From Pseudoalteromonas lipolytica (GTDB taxonomy: Bacteria; Pseudomonadota; Gammaproteobacteria; Enterobacterales; Alteromonadaceae), in the NCBI RefSeq assembly GCF_900116435.1, contig NZ_FPAZ01000011.1:1-64000 (forward strand): a DNA stretch of 64,000 bases, read 5' to 3'. Positions within the stretch are counted from its first letter, which is position 1, and every line of letters begins with the position of its first letter. Positions 36,385 to 46,186 of this stretch are shown here, piece by piece. Below the pieces are notes generated by a model. The model saw only the letters and a program-made list of their open reading frames with translations. It was not told where the DNA came from and did no database searches. A program made the translations under genes and the position numbers.

Positions 36385-38430
36385 ATGCATAAAGGAATGG
36401 CTTGGTTAGTACACATGCACAAATTTATGTTGGCGGCATTGGCACTCTTAATGACGCAGACAGCGATTGCTGCTCCTCTTCTCTATGATGTGCGTTATAA
36501 CCCCTTGATGAAAGGCGAAACGCAATTACAGTTAGTGTTTGATGAGGCCCTTACCTTTGAGCCAAAAGTGCAAGTGTACAATTCGCCTGCACGCATTGAG
36601 ATGTTATTTAGCGATGTCGGTGTAGATAACAATGTCCGCGATGTTGAAATAAATCAGGCGGGTATTAAACATGTCAGCAGCACAATGACATCACAAGGCT
36701 TGAAAGTAACCGTTTCTTTAGAGCGTTTAAAAATTTATAAAACGACTGCGAAAGATAACATCGTCACTTTACACGTATCAGACAACCCAATCACCACCGA
36801 TGAGTCGGCTGATCCGCTATCAGCAAAAAATAATTACATTAATACGGTGCAATCAATTGATTTTCGTCGCGGTGATAAAGGCGAAGCGCGCTTACTTGTG
36901 TTTTTACAAGATACGCAAGCGGCAATCGATGTACATGAAAGCGGTGGTAAAATTGTTGCAGAATTTCACCATACAGACATTTTAGACGATTTATTATATC
37001 AATTAGATGTTCTTGATTTTGGCACTGTTGTTAGCACGATAGAAACGTTTAAAGAAGATAATTTGACGCGCATTGTAATTGAACCTAATGCCGCATTTAA
37101 ATTTACGCATCAGCAGATCGAAAATATCTTTACTTTGACCGTCGAAAAAGATGACTCACAACGCGCATACCTTGATGGCGGTATTGAATACCAAGGTCGC
37201 CCAATGACCTTAAACTTTCAAGATATTCCGGTCCGTGCTGTGCTGCAAATTATCGCAGGCTATAACGAGTTTAACCTTGTCACCAGCGACTCAGTGTCAG
37301 GTAACATCACATTACGCCTAGAAGGTGTGCCATGGGATCAAGCACTCGACGTGGTGTTAAAAGTGAAAGGCTTAGACAAACGCATGGATGGCACCATTTT
37401 AATGGTGGCACCGTCTGAAGAATTGGCTGCTCGCGAAGCGAAAGAGTTAAAAGCAAAACAGCAAGTTGAAGACCTAGAGCCTTTATACAGTGAATATATT
37501 CGTCTTAACTACGCGAAAGCGGAAGAGTTCGCCGATTTATTAAAAACCGACACTAACAGCATCATTTCTGCACGTGGCAGCGTGTCGGTTGATAAGCGCA
37601 CCAATACACTATTAATTAAAGACACCGCTAAGAGCATAGAGAGTGTTCGCCGTATGGTTGATACGCTTGATATTGCGGTGCGACAAGTTGTTATTGAGTC
37701 TCGTATGGTGACGGTTCGTGATAACGTACAAGAAGACTTAGGTGTGCGTTGGGGCTTTAGTGACCAGCAAGGCACTGATGGCTTAGCGGGAACACTTGAA
37801 GGCGCTGAAACGATTTCAAATGGTTTGATCCCGAACGTCGCTGATCGTCTAAATGTTAACTTACCAATCTCAAACCCAGCAGGGAGCATTGGTATGCATG
37901 TTGCGAAACTTGCCAATGGCACTTTAATTGATCTCGAGCTGACTGCGCTTGAAGAAGAAAATAAAGGTGAAATCATTGCCAGCCCTCGTATTACCACAGC
38001 AAACCAGCAAAAAGCCCGTATTGAGCAAGGTACTGAAATTCCCTATGTAGAGGCTGCTTCAAGTGGTGCAACAACGGTGAGTTTCAAAAAGGCGGTATTA
38101 AGCCTTGAAGTGACACCGCATATCACGCCAGACAACAAGGTGATTCTTGACCTTATTATCACTCAAGATACACGAGGCGATACGGTACAGACTCCAACAG
38201 GCCCTGCAGTCGCTATTGATACGCAACAGATCCAAACACAAGTGTTGGTTGAAAATGGCCAAACCGTCGTACTCGGTGGTATTTTTCAACAACAAATTGT
38301 GAACTCAACAAAGAAAGTACCTCTACTAGGTGACATTCCATATTTAGGTGTGCTGTTTAGAAGTACGAGTGAATTTAATGAAAAAAGAGAGTTGCTAATC
38401 TTCGTAACACCAAAAATTCAGATAGATTAA
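36385..38430 (+). CDS. pilQ: Type IV pilus secretin PilQ
   Basis: PilQ forms the outer-membrane pore through which the pilus leaves. After a signal peptide (about 15-30, ending TAIAAP) come AMIN domains that bind peptidoglycan, an STN/N0 domain (LNFQDIPVRAVLQIIAGYNEFNLV), an N1 domain (VSVDKRTNTLLIKDT), and the secretin core (GEIIASPRITTANQQKARIEQGTEIPYVE ... KKVPLLGDIPYLGVLFRST). I start at ATG 36385, ten bases after AAAGG; ATGs at 36349 and 36367 would add 12 or 6 residues and overlap or adjoin pilP. Confidence 0.94.
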   Translation: MHKGMAWLVHMHKFMLAALALLMTQTAIAAPLLYDVRYNPLMKGETQLQLVFDEALTFEPKVQVYNSPARIEMLFSDVGVDNNVRDVEINQAGIKHVSSTMTSQGLKVTVSLERLKIYKTTAKDNIVTLHVSDNPITTDESADPLSAKNNYINTVQSIDFRRGDKGEARLLVFLQDTQAAIDVHESGGKIVAEFHHTDILDDLLYQLDVLDFGTVVSTIETFKEDNLTRIVIEPNAAFKFTHQQIENIFTLTVEKDDSQRAYLDGGIEYQGRPMTLNFQDIPVRAVLQIIAGYNEFNLVTSDSVSGNITLRLEGVPWDQALDVVLKVKGLDKRMDGTILMVAPSEELAAREAKELKAKQQVEDLEPLYSEYIRLNYAKAEEFADLLKTDTNSIISARGSVSVDKRTNTLLIKDTAKSIESVRRMVDTLDIAVRQVVIESRMVTVRDNVQEDLGVRWGFSDQQGTDGLAGTLEGAETISNGLIPNVADRLNVNLPISNPAGSIGMHVAKLANGTLIDLELTALEEENKGEIIASPRITTANQQKARIEQGTEIPYVEAASSGATTVSFKKAVLSLEVTPHITPDNKVILDLIITQDTRGDTVQTPTGPAVAIDTQQIQTQVLVENGQTVVLGGIFQQQIVNSTKKVPLLGDIPYLGVLFRSTSEFNEKRELLIFVTPKIQID

Positions 38431-38447
38431 GTGTTTTTTTCTTAAGC

Positions 38448-38490
38448 AACGAGCAATTCGCAGGTTTAATTGCTCGTTATGAGGCTTTTT
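38448..38490 (+). terminator. Hairpin between pilQ and aroK
   Basis: AACGAGCAATT at 38448-38458 pairs with AATTGCTCGTT at 38468-38478, an eleven-base stem; a T-run comes only seven bases later. A second C-rich/G-rich pair (CCCC near 38530, GGCGGGG near 38568, followed by TTTTATTT) lies before aroK. Together they may end pilMNOPQ messages or modulate read-through into aroKB. Confidence 0.55.
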
Positions 38491-38609
38491 ACGCTAATTG
38501 ACTTGAAATGACCAATCAATTACTGAGATAATCCCCTCCTTAATTTTGGGGCCAGGTCGTTAGGCGGGGTTTTATTTCAAATTTTAGAGTTCGTTTGTAC
38601 TAAAAAGAT

Positions 38610-39128
38610 ATGGCTGAGAAACGTAATATATTTCTAGTGGGCCCTATGGGGGCTGGCAAAAGCACAATTGGTCGTCACATTGCTGACCAATTACACCTTG
38701 AATTTTTCGATTCAGATCAAGAGATCGAGCGTCGTACAGGAGCAGATATTGCTTGGGTATTCGATCTTGAGGGTGAAGAGGGCTTCCGACTTCGTGAAGA
38801 GACTGTTATTTCAGACTTAACTGAGATGCAAGGCATTGTTCTTGCTACTGGTGGTGGTTCTGTGATCAGTAAAGAAGTTCGTAATAAGCTTTCTGCTCGA
38901 GGTATTGTTGTATACCTAGAGACACCGATCGAAAAGCAGGTTGCACGCACACAGCGCGACAAGCGTCGCCCATTATTGCAAACAGAAGAAGCACCGCGCG
39001 ATGTATTAGAGCGCTTAGCTGAAGAACGCGAACCGTTATACAAAGAAGTGGCTGATTTTGTTGTCCGCACTGATGAGCAAAGCGCTAAAGTTGTTGCTAA
39101 TCAAATCATTGAGAAATTAGATTTTTAA
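38610..39128 (+). CDS. aroK: Shikimate kinase I
   Basis: AroK phosphorylates shikimate, the fifth step of the shikimate pathway. The 172 residues show Walker [13 protein letters not shown] (about 11-22), the shikimate-binding [13 protein letters not shown] and [17 protein letters not shown], and the lid RDKRRPLLQ. It follows the pilus operon after a hairpin-rich gap and precedes aroB by 27 bases. This order is conserved in gammaproteobacteria. Confidence 0.96.
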   Translation: MAEKRNIFLVGPMGAGKSTIGRHIADQLHLEFFDSDQEIERRTGADIAWVFDLEGEEGFRLREETVISDLTEMQGIVLATGGGSVISKEVRNKLSARGIVVYLETPIEKQVARTQRDKRRPLLQTEEAPRDVLERLAEEREPLYKEVADFVVRTDEQSAKVVANQIIEKLDF

Positions 39129-39155
39129 AAACCAATAATAAAAAGGAAATTAGCG

Positions 39156-40226
39156 ATGCTTGAATTAACTGTTAATTTGGACGAGCGAAGTTATCCTATT
39201 TATATTGGTCAATCTGCACTTCAACAGACAGGTCGACTCCGCGAGCACATTGGCGATTGTCGACCTATCATTATCACCAACGACACCATTGCACCTTTGT
39301 ATTTAGATGATGTAATGACGTCGTTGGCTGATCTTAATCCGTTATCTTTTGTTATTCCTGATGGTGAGCAATTTAAATCACTGGATTGGTTTGAAAAGAT
39401 TTCAGCGTTTTTACTTGAGCATAACTGTGGTCGTGACACCTGCTTAATTGCATTAGGCGGGGGTGTTGTAGGTGATTTAACGGGCTTTGTAGCTGCGTGT
39501 TATCAGCGTGGTGTGCCGTTTATTCAAATACCGACGACATTGTTGTCGCAAGTAGATTCATCTGTGGGCGGTAAAACAGCGGTTAACCATCCGCTGGGTA
39601 AAAACATGATTGGTGCTTTTTACCAACCGCAAGCTGTGTTTATTGATACCAAATCATTGCATACTCTGCCAGAGCGCGAGTTTGCAGCCGGTATGGCAGA
39701 AGTAATCAAGTACGGCTTAATCTACGATACAGAGCTATTTGCTTATCTTGAGCAAAATATCGCAAAGTTAAAGTCACTTGACGAGCAAACGCTTCAGCAT
39801 GTGATTTATCGTTGCTGCGAAATCAAAGCACTTATTGTTGCAGAAGATGAAAAAGAAGCTGGTTTACGTGCACTCCTAAACCTGGGCCATACTTTTGGTC
39901 ATGCTATTGAAGCACAAATGGGTTACGGTAATTGGTTGCATGGAGAAGCCGTGGCGGCAGGTATGGTGCTTGCAGCCCGACTGGCACACACGCGAGGCGA
40001 CTTATCAGCATCTGAGGTTGAGCGTATTGTACAGTTAATATCACAGTATGATTTACCTGTGGATATTCCAAGCGAGATGACCAGTGAGCAGTTTCTGATT
40101 CATATGCGCAAAGATAAGAAAAATAAAAAAGGCACCATTCGCTTTATTCTTCCTACACAATTTGGTCAATGTGCGCTGGTCAGTGATGTAACCGATCAGC
40201 AGGTCTGTGATTTAATAGCGCGCTAA
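39156..40226 (+). CDS. aroB: 3-dehydroquinate synthase
   Basis: AroB cyclises DAHP to 3-dehydroquinate using NAD and a divalent metal. Recognisable are DGEQFKSL, the glycine-rich [48 protein letters not shown], and the metal-binding histidines in [14 protein letters not shown] and [11 protein letters not shown]. 356 residues is the normal size. AAAGGAA precedes the ATG. Its stop overlaps the damX start (TAATG). Confidence 0.96.
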   Translation: MLELTVNLDERSYPIYIGQSALQQTGRLREHIGDCRPIIITNDTIAPLYLDDVMTSLADLNPLSFVIPDGEQFKSLDWFEKISAFLLEHNCGRDTCLIALGGGVVGDLTGFVAACYQRGVPFIQIPTTLLSQVDSSVGGKTAVNHPLGKNMIGAFYQPQAVFIDTKSLHTLPEREFAAGMAEVIKYGLIYDTELFAYLEQNIAKLKSLDEQTLQHVIYRCCEIKALIVAEDEKEAGLRALLNLGHTFGHAIEAQMGYGNWLHGEAVAAGMVLAARLAHTRGDLSASEVERIVQLISQYDLPVDIPSEMTSEQFLIHMRKDKKNKKGTIRFILPTQFGQCALVSDVTDQQVCDLIAR

Positions 40227-41620
40227 TGCAATCACAAATATTGCCTAGCCGTGCAGCGCTAGTTGATCGTATTGCCCTCCAATTCGAATATGGGCAGAAC
40301 CTAATATGCTTATTAGGCGCATCAGGATTAGGAAAAAGTTATTTGTTGGAAACGTTTATTACCGACAAATATCTTGAGTTCAACAAAGCATTTGTACAAC
40401 TTTCTGGCAAGATGACTGATCAACAGTTCATCACTGAGCTACTCGAACAAAACTTTCGTAACCCACTGATTGATCACACCCTCAGTTTATCTGAAAACTT
40501 TTATCAGCTTTATAAACAACAACCCTGCGGTAATTGTTTGTGGGTGATTGATGGCGGCCGTCATTTATCAGATGAAATGATCCAACAGTTAGAAACGTTA
40601 GCAAAACAAAGCCCAACAACTTTATATATTTTGCTTGCCTCACAATCATCGGGGCAGTTTACGCAAGCGGTTGAAATTCATCTTGAAGCATTGAACATAA
40701 GTGAAAGTAAGCAGCTAATGCGCTGGTTTTTTGATAACTTACCTGTTGAGGAAGACCCTGTATTTCGTACTTTTTTACAAGAAGCACAGGGCAATCCTGC
40801 GTTGCTACTTGCATGGCAACCTGAGCTACAAACCGCTGATATTCGTGCGCCAGAAAAAAGTTATAAGCTGCTGTATATCATTTTATTGTTGTTAACGACC
40901 ATGCTGTTGATTATTGGCTTTTTATACAAAGCTGATATGACGCAGTGGTGGAAAGCGCATTATCAACAAGATACCGCCTTACCGGTGGAAACGGCACTTT
41001 CTACTGACGCTGTTGTTAACTCGCAAAGAGACACCGAGCTTAAAGCCGTTGAGCAGCTAGAACCAGAACGAGCACCTGAGCTGCCATCGCCAACAGTTGA
41101 AACCGCAGAGATTATTAAGCAACCCGATGAAAAGCATGAAAATAATGTTGCTGCAATTGTTGATAGCCTCGCGCCAGATAAAACGATTGAGCAACCATCA
41201 CAGCCAGTAGAAAAGCCAAGCAGTGATGAAATTGCCGCTGCGCTGACCTCTGATGCGAAAAATACTGATAACATTGATTCACTCATAGAAGAGCCTGTGA
41301 ATGACAAACCGCCACTACTTAGCGGTAATGCTTGGTATTTAGCACAGCCAGACAATAATTTTGTTATTCAGCTATTGGCTGTCACGAACCCACAGATCAG
41401 CGAGAAATTTATCGCTGAAAATACCTTACAAGGGCAAGTGAATACTTATAAAAGTATGCGCAGTGGCAAGCCATGGTGGATTGTCACTTATGGCAGTTTT
41501 TCGACCTTAAGTGATGCTAAGAAAGCAGCCTTATCACTTTCTGAAAATGTGCGTAAAAATCAGCCTTTTTATAAAAAAATAAGTAAAATTAAACAAGAAA
41601 TCGCTTCACTAGATCAGTAA
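40226..41620 (+). CDS. damX: DamX-like protein (AAA domain plus SPOR)
   Basis: The N-terminal ATPase-like domain (about 1-200) has Walker A LLGASGLGKSYLLE and CLWVIDGGR as Walker B. One membrane helix (about 215-232) follows, then a low-complexity acidic linker of about 130 residues and a C-terminal SPOR domain (about 385-460; FVIQLLAVTNPQ ... WWIVTYGSFSTLSDAKKAA). DamX is a septal-ring SPOR protein. It overlaps aroB by one base (TAATG) and precedes dam, the E. coli order. Confidence 0.9.
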   Translation: MQSQILPSRAALVDRIALQFEYGQNLICLLGASGLGKSYLLETFITDKYLEFNKAFVQLSGKMTDQQFITELLEQNFRNPLIDHTLSLSENFYQLYKQQPCGNCLWVIDGGRHLSDEMIQQLETLAKQSPTTLYILLASQSSGQFTQAVEIHLEALNISESKQLMRWFFDNLPVEEDPVFRTFLQEAQGNPALLLAWQPELQTADIRAPEKSYKLLYIILLLLTTMLLIIGFLYKADMTQWWKAHYQQDTALPVETALSTDAVVNSQRDTELKAVEQLEPERAPELPSPTVETAEIIKQPDEKHENNVAAIVDSLAPDKTIEQPSQPVEKPSSDEIAAALTSDAKNTDNIDSLIEEPVNDKPPLLSGNAWYLAQPDNNFVIQLLAVTNPQISEKFIAENTLQGQVNTYKSMRSGKPWWIVTYGSFSTLSDAKKAALSLSENVRKNQPFYKKISKIKQEIASLDQ

Positions 41621-41673
41621 ATTAAAACTGATTAGTGTAAAATCGCGCAACACTGAATTGAAGTTAAGAGCAG

Positions 41674-42516
41674 ATGCAGCAAAAGACCAGGGCCTTCCTT
41701 AAATGGGCAGGCGGAAAATACAGCCTAGTTGAGGACATTCACGCCCGTTTAAAACAAGCGAGTATGAATGCAGACACCTTAGTTGAGCCTTTTGTTGGTG
41801 CGGGTTCAGTGTTTTTAAATACTGATTTTAAGCATTATATTTTGAATGATATCAATGCAGATCTCATCAATTTATACACAGAGTTAAAGCGCTCGCCAGA
41901 TGAGTTTATTAGCGACGCTAAAAAATTGTTTGTTGAATTAAACAACCAGCCAGAAGCTTACTATGAATATCGTGTGCAGTTTAATCAAAGTAGCGATGTG
42001 TATGAACGTGCTATTTTATTCTTATACATGAATCGTCATGGTTATAATGGTCTATGCCGTTATAACTTGAAGGGGATTTTTAACGTCCCCTTTGGAAAAT
42101 ATAAACGTCCCTATTTCCCTGAAAAAGAAATGAGCTTTTTTGCTGAGAAAGCACAGCAAGCTACGTTTACCTGCCTAGGCTATGACGAAGTCTTTAAGCT
42201 TATTCCTGAAAACGCTGTTGTGTACTGTGACCCACCGTATGTACCGCTTAGTAAAACCGCGTCTTTTACGTCATATGCTAAAGGGGGGTTTAACTTAGAT
42301 GATCAAGCAAACCTAGCAAATTTAGCCGAGCAAGCTGCTTTTGAAAACAATACCCCAGTGCTTATCTCGAATCATGATACGGTCTGGACGCGTAAAATAT
42401 ACAGCCAAGCATCATTAGACGAGATTCAAGTTAAGCGAACAATCAGCCCTAAAGGCGGTTCACGCAATAAAGTCAATGAGTTAATGGCTATGTATTTAGC
42501 ACCAAAGACACGGTGA
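41674..42516 (+). CDS. dam: DNA adenine methyltransferase Dam
   Basis: Dam methylates adenine in GATC, guiding mismatch repair and replication timing. The 280 residues follow the D12-class alpha order: FLKWAGGKYSLVEDI at the start, the AdoMet loop EPFVGAGSVF (about 39-48), and catalytic DPPY (186-189). The conserved YMNRHGYNGLCRYN is present. It ends on the opposite strand to a DUF2970 gene, whose end overlaps the last 29 bases of dam. Confidence 0.96.
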   Translation: MQQKTRAFLKWAGGKYSLVEDIHARLKQASMNADTLVEPFVGAGSVFLNTDFKHYILNDINADLINLYTELKRSPDEFISDAKKLFVELNNQPEAYYEYRVQFNQSSDVYERAILFLYMNRHGYNGLCRYNLKGIFNVPFGKYKRPYFPEKEMSFFAEKAQQATFTCLGYDEVFKLIPENAVVYCDPPYVPLSKTASFTSYAKGGFNLDDQANLANLAEQAAFENNTPVLISNHDTVWTRKIYSQASLDEIQVKRTISPKGGSRNKVNELMAMYLAPKTR

Positions 42517-42673
42517 AATAGATAGCAGCGACGAAAAGAATAAATAAGATGAGGGCAATCACAGCGAGGGAGCTGAGTGAATGCTCTTTGAAATCAGCTT
42601 GACGTTTGTCTTCTGATTGAACACCAAAAAATGCCGCAACGACACTTTGTAATGCACTAAAGAATTTTTTCAT
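42488..42673 (-). CDS. DUF2970 small membrane protein
   Basis: A 61-residue protein matching DUF2970: an N-terminal amphipathic start (MKKFFSALQSVVAAFFGVQS), a polar charged stretch (EDKRQADFKEHS), and one hydrophobic helix (about 34-57). Function is unknown. The start lies five bases after the stop of the upstream exported-protein gene on the same strand, so it is probably translated by coupling. Its end overlaps dam tail-to-tail by 29 bases. Confidence 0.82.
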   Translation of the reverse strand: MKKFFSALQSVVAAFFGVQSEDKRQADFKEHSLSSLAVIALILFILFVAAIYFTVSLVLNT

Positions 42674-42678
42674 GCGAT

Positions 42679-42975
42679 TTAGAACGTCGAGCCTAAACCG
42701 CTAACTTTATTTGATTCTTCGCTGCTAGTTAACAGTTCAAGTAAATCTAAGTAATGAAATTGAGCACTACGGCTATCGCCCGTTATCCACGAAAACCAAC
42801 CCGTTTCTTTATTAGTTTGAATACATTGATTAGTCGAAGACGATACAGTAATCGTATTGCATTGACAGTCTGATGTGGCTGCTAGAAATGTATCTTCATC
42901 ATTTGAAGAAAGTGATACAAAAGCAGTAACTGAAAGTGCGGACGCGATTAAGATCCCAGTTTTAAAAGCACGCAT
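42679..42975 (-). CDS. Unknown exported protein, 98 residues
   Basis: No family is recognised. AAAGG lies eight bases before the ATG. A hydrophobic N-terminus (FKTGILIASALSVTAFVSL, about 4-22) looks like a signal peptide or anchor, without a lipobox. The mature part is polar, with three cysteines (DCQCNTI and NQCIQ), an aromatic segment (ETGWFSWITG) and a C-terminal helix FHYLDLLELL. It pairs with the DUF2970 gene five bases downstream. Confidence 0.65.
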   Translation of the reverse strand: MRAFKTGILIASALSVTAFVSLSSNDEDTFLAATSDCQCNTITVSSSTNQCIQTNKETGWFSWITGDSRSAQFHYLDLLELLTSSEESNKVSGLGSTF

Positions 42976-43302
42976 TGTAATAACCTTTGTTTGTGTTATT
43001 TAGATAAGCATACATAAAAGTTGTTCAAATAACAAACTTAATTAATGCTGAATTAGATGATTTTTTAGTAAAATTAGCAGCTTGAAGTAAATGAAATGTT
43101 TGATTTTTGTTTGTTTTTAGTTGTTATTAAAAAAGAGGTTATACGCAATGGGGTCGTTCTTTTTACCTAGATTCAATAGTCTAAAAGGCTGACTCTATTA
43201 TTTTGTCGGGCGCTGCGCTTTCGTGCCGGTGTTTAAATCAGCTAACGATTGGGTTACATTAAGCGCACTTTCATTGCTGTAGCAAATTTTAAGGGATCTC
43301 TC
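42976..43302. other. Gap upstream of rpe
   Basis: A 327-base AT-rich gap between the divergent exported-protein and rpe genes. It must hold both promoters. A 14-residue ATG frame at 43148-43192 has GAGG about ten bases upstream, but I do not treat it as a gene. Nothing else is seen. Confidence 0.4.
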
Positions 43303-43989
43303 ATGCTGGAAACATTACAAAAGTATTTAATTGCCCCGTCTATTTTATCGGCCGACTTTGCGCGTTTAGGCGAAGATGTCGATCGCGTCTTAACCAGTGG
43401 TGCTGATGTTGTACATTTTGATGTAATGGATAACCACTATGTGCCAAACCTGACCTTTGGCCCCATGATTTGCAAAGCATTACGTGACTACGGTGTTACC
43501 GCACCGATAGATGTGCATTTAATGGTGAAGCCGGTTGACCGCTTAATTCCTGATTTTGCTGAAGCTGGGGCATCAATTATTAGTTTTCACCCAGAAGCCA
43601 GTGAACATATTGACCGCACCTTACAGCTAATTAAAGATTGTGGTTGCCAAGCGGGATTGGTGTTTAATCCTGCAACCAGCCTGAGCTACCTTGAGCATGT
43701 ACTCGACAAAGTTGATGTGATCTTATTGATGTCGGTAAACCCCGGTTTTGGCGGTCAAAGCTTTATTCCACATACCTTAGACAAGTTACGTCAAGCGCGT
43801 AAAATTATTGAACAATCAGGTCGAAATATTCGCCTTGAAGTGGATGGCGGTGTTAATGTGGATAACATTGCAGAAATCGCTGAGGCAGGAGCCGATATGT
43901 TTGTTGCCGGTTCTGCTATTTTCAACCAACCTGATTACAAAGAGGTGATCGATAAAATGCGTGCAGAGCTAGGAAACGTTAATTCATGA
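43303..43989 (+). CDS. rpe: Ribulose-phosphate 3-epimerase
   Basis: Rpe interconverts ribulose 5-phosphate and xylulose 5-phosphate. The 228 residues form a TIM barrel with [34 protein letters not shown] (metal histidine and catalytic aspartate), [19 protein letters not shown] and EVDGGVN. The start at 43303 follows AAGGGA; an upstream in-frame ATG at 43249 gives a non-family extension. It overlaps gph by four bases (ATGA). Confidence 0.96.
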   Translation: MLETLQKYLIAPSILSADFARLGEDVDRVLTSGADVVHFDVMDNHYVPNLTFGPMICKALRDYGVTAPIDVHLMVKPVDRLIPDFAEAGASIISFHPEASEHIDRTLQLIKDCGCQAGLVFNPATSLSYLEHVLDKVDVILLMSVNPGFGGQSFIPHTLDKLRQARKIIEQSGRNIRLEVDGGVNVDNIAEIAEAGADMFVAGSAIFNQPDYKEVIDKMRAELGNVNS

Positions 43990-44651
43990 GATACGATGCT
44001 GCCTTTTTTGACCTCGACGGCACATTAGTCGACAGTGTTTATGATTTGTATATTGCCATGAATTTAACGCTAACAGATTTAGCGTTCCCAGTGGTCACAC
44101 AAAAATTAGTGGAAGGTTGGGTTGGTAATGGCATAGAAACGCTTGTTAAGCGAGGCTTGAGCGGTGATATGCAAATAAGCGAGCATTTAGATGATGCGTT
44201 GGCACAGCAAGCTATCACTCTTTTTTATCAGCATTATGATGAGGTTGTTGGTGATTATAGCGCGCTTTATCAGCACGTTGAGACAGGTCTTGCAGCGCTG
44301 GCAAGCATACCCAAAGTCATCATAACCAACAAAGCACGCCGCTTTACTGAAAAACTACTTGATAAGTTGGCACTTACTCATCATTTTCAGTTTATTGTTT
44401 GCGGCGATGATATGACAAAAAAACCATCAGCTGAACCGTTACAATTTGCTTGCACACAACTTAATGTAAGCCCAGAAAAAGCCATTATGATCGGTGACTC
44501 TAAAAGCGATGTATTAGCAGCTAAAGCCGCTAATGTTGATGTTATCGCGCTCGGTTATGGTTATAACCAAGGTGAAAACCTTGCTGATTTCAATCCAGAG
44601 TACCTCTGTGATAATTTCTTAGATATAATACCTGTTCTTACGCAAAGGTAA
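43986..44651 (+). CDS. gph: Phosphoglycolate phosphatase
   Basis: A HAD-superfamily phosphatase of 221 residues that clears 2-phosphoglycolate. Motif I is [15 protein letters not shown] with the nucleophile Asp9 and acid Asp11, motif II is KVIITNKAR, and motifs III/IV are KKPSAEPL and [17 protein letters not shown]. It overlaps rpe and lies 48 bases before trpS, as in E. coli. Confidence 0.94.
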   Translation: MRYDAAFFDLDGTLVDSVYDLYIAMNLTLTDLAFPVVTQKLVEGWVGNGIETLVKRGLSGDMQISEHLDDALAQQAITLFYQHYDEVVGDYSALYQHVETGLAALASIPKVIITNKARRFTEKLLDKLALTHHFQFIVCGDDMTKKPSAEPLQFACTQLNVSPEKAIMIGDSKSDVLAAKAANVDVIALGYGYNQGENLADFNPEYLCDNFLDIIPVLTQR

Positions 44652-44699
44652 GTGCATTTTAAATTTAGTCTTATTAGTTTAGTAAAATAAAGGAACATC

Positions 44700-45704
44700 A
44701 TGAGTAAACCAGTAGTGTTAAGTGGCATTCAGCCAACCGGTGGTATGACAATAGGCAACTATGTTGGCGCTATTAACCAGTGGCTTAAGCTACAGGAAGA
44801 CCACGAAAGTTTCTTTATGCTGGTTGATTTACATGCCATTACTGTACGTCAAGATCCTGAGCAGCTGCGCTCACGTGTTTTAGATGGTATTGCATTGTAT
44901 GCGGCGTGTGGTATCGACCCTGAAAAATCTGCGTTATTTGTTCAATCTCAAGTGCCAGAGCATGCTCAGCTTAGTTGGGTGTTAAACTGTTATGCGCAAA
45001 TGGGTGAGCTTAACCGTATGACGCAGTTTAAAGACAAGTCATCAAAGCATGCTAATAACGTAAACGTGGGCTTATTTTCATACCCTGTATTACAAGCCGC
45101 TGATATTTTGTTGTATCAAGCTGATCAAGTGCCAGTAGGCGAAGACCAAAAGCAGCATTTAGAGCTTACTCGTGATATTGCGACGCGTTTTAATAACCTG
45201 TACGGAGATGTATTTAAGCTTCCTGAGCCATACATTCCTGAATTTGGTGCACGTGTAATGAGCTTACAAGACCCATTAAAGAAAATGTCTAAGTCAGATG
45301 AAAATCCAAACGGCTACATCATGTTGTTAGATGAACCGAAGAAGATTGAAAAGAAACTGAAAAAAGCCGTTACTGATTCAGATGAGCAAGCACGTATTTA
45401 CTTCGACCGTGAAGAAAAGCCAGGCGTATCTAATTTACTTACCTTGTTATCAGTTGCCACTAAACGCTCAATCGAAGACTTAGTGCCTGAGTACGAAGAT
45501 AAAATGTATGGTCACCTGAAAAAGGATACAGCAGCAGCCGTGGTTAGCATGATTGAGCCTATCCAAGCGCGTTTTCATGAAATTCGTGATGATCAAGCGT
45601 TACTTAATAGCATCATGAAGTCTGGCGCTGAGAAAGCGAGTATTCGTGCTGAAAAAACATTAAAAGCAGTGTACGACGCGGTGGGTTTTATTCCTCGCCC
45701 GTAG
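44700..45704 (+). CDS. trpS: Tryptophanyl-tRNA synthetase
   Basis: A class I aminoacyl-tRNA synthetase of 334 residues, typical length. It carries the HIGH-like motif in [17 protein letters not shown], the GDQ-like [14 protein letters not shown], and the KMSKS loop [19 protein letters not shown] precedes the ATG. It closes rpe-gph-trpS and is followed by a strong terminator. Confidence 0.97.
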   Translation: MSKPVVLSGIQPTGGMTIGNYVGAINQWLKLQEDHESFFMLVDLHAITVRQDPEQLRSRVLDGIALYAACGIDPEKSALFVQSQVPEHAQLSWVLNCYAQMGELNRMTQFKDKSSKHANNVNVGLFSYPVLQAADILLYQADQVPVGEDQKQHLELTRDIATRFNNLYGDVFKLPEPYIPEFGARVMSLQDPLKKMSKSDENPNGYIMLLDEPKKIEKKLKKAVTDSDEQARIYFDREEKPGVSNLLTLLSVATKRSIEDLVPEYEDKMYGHLKKDTAAAVVSMIEPIQARFHEIRDDQALLNSIMKSGAEKASIRAEKTLKAVYDAVGFIPRP

Positions 45705-45730
45705 TCATATAGCAACGGCTTTTAAAGATA

Positions 45731-45762
45731 TAAAAATACCGCTTATAAGCGGTATTTTTATA
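45731..45762. terminator. Bidirectional terminator after trpS
   Basis: TAAAAATACCGCTT and its mirror AAGCGGTATTTTTA make a near-complete palindrome with A-run and T-run flanks. It follows trpS by 27 bases. On the minus strand it would end the tiny ORF at 45772-45846 eight to ten bases after its stop. Confidence 0.87.
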
Positions 45763-45771
45763 TCTAAGCGT

Positions 45772-45846
45772 CTAACAGAAACTCAATGCCATTAAGACGC
45801 TAAATAGGCAAATGAGTGACACAGCATATTTATCTGTTTTTTCCAT
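45772..45846 (-). CDS. Possible 24-residue single-helix membrane peptide
   Basis: The frame encodes MEKTDKYAVSLICLFSVLMA and then LSFC: a charged N-terminus and one hydrophobic helix. GAGGAAC lies nine bases before the ATG, and the trpS terminator, active on the minus strand, follows the stop at once. SD, membrane-helix character and terminator placement together suggest a real small gene; length alone gives no statistical support. No family is recognised. Confidence 0.4.
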   Translation of the reverse strand: MEKTDKYAVSLICLFSVLMALSFC

Positions 45847-46054
45847 TCTACGTTCCTCATCACATTTAAAATATGACTCAATTTTCATCAAAGCTGGTTG
45901 GGTATATCTTCAGGTATAAAGGTTGGTGACCTGTTGATAGCGCTACAATAACGGCCTTAGAGGGGGGATGTCGCTTATCAAGATATGAGCAATTTGTTTG
46001 ATAAGGTTTTTTAATTTATACCTTTTATTTATCAGTGAGTTATATTTAAACCTT

Positions 46055-46173
46055 ATGAAAGAAAATAAGCTTTTAATCAGTACTTTTTAGTGTTTTTTAT
46101 TGCTTTAGTAGGCTTTGCTTTTACTGCGCTTTCTTCCATTGGTTTCAAAAAACGCAGTAAGCTAAGTGAGTAG
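46055..46173 (+). pseudogene. Possible frameshifted small membrane protein
   Basis: ATG at 46055 encodes MKENKLLISTF and stops at TAG (46088-46090) directly after a run of five T. In the frame one base away the sequence continues without a stop as LVFFIALVGFAFTALSSIGF then KKRSKLSE to TAG at 46171-46173. If one T were added, a coherent 39-residue protein with one membrane helix and a basic tail would result. No good SD is seen. It may be a sequencing error, a decayed gene or chance. Confidence 0.3.
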
Positions 46174-46186
46174 CGTGTTTGAGCCG

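Noticed and set aside
43148..43192. 14-codon peptide upstream of rpe
   Set aside because: It has GAGG about ten bases upstream but no recognisable features, and so short a frame in a T-rich gap is easily accidental.
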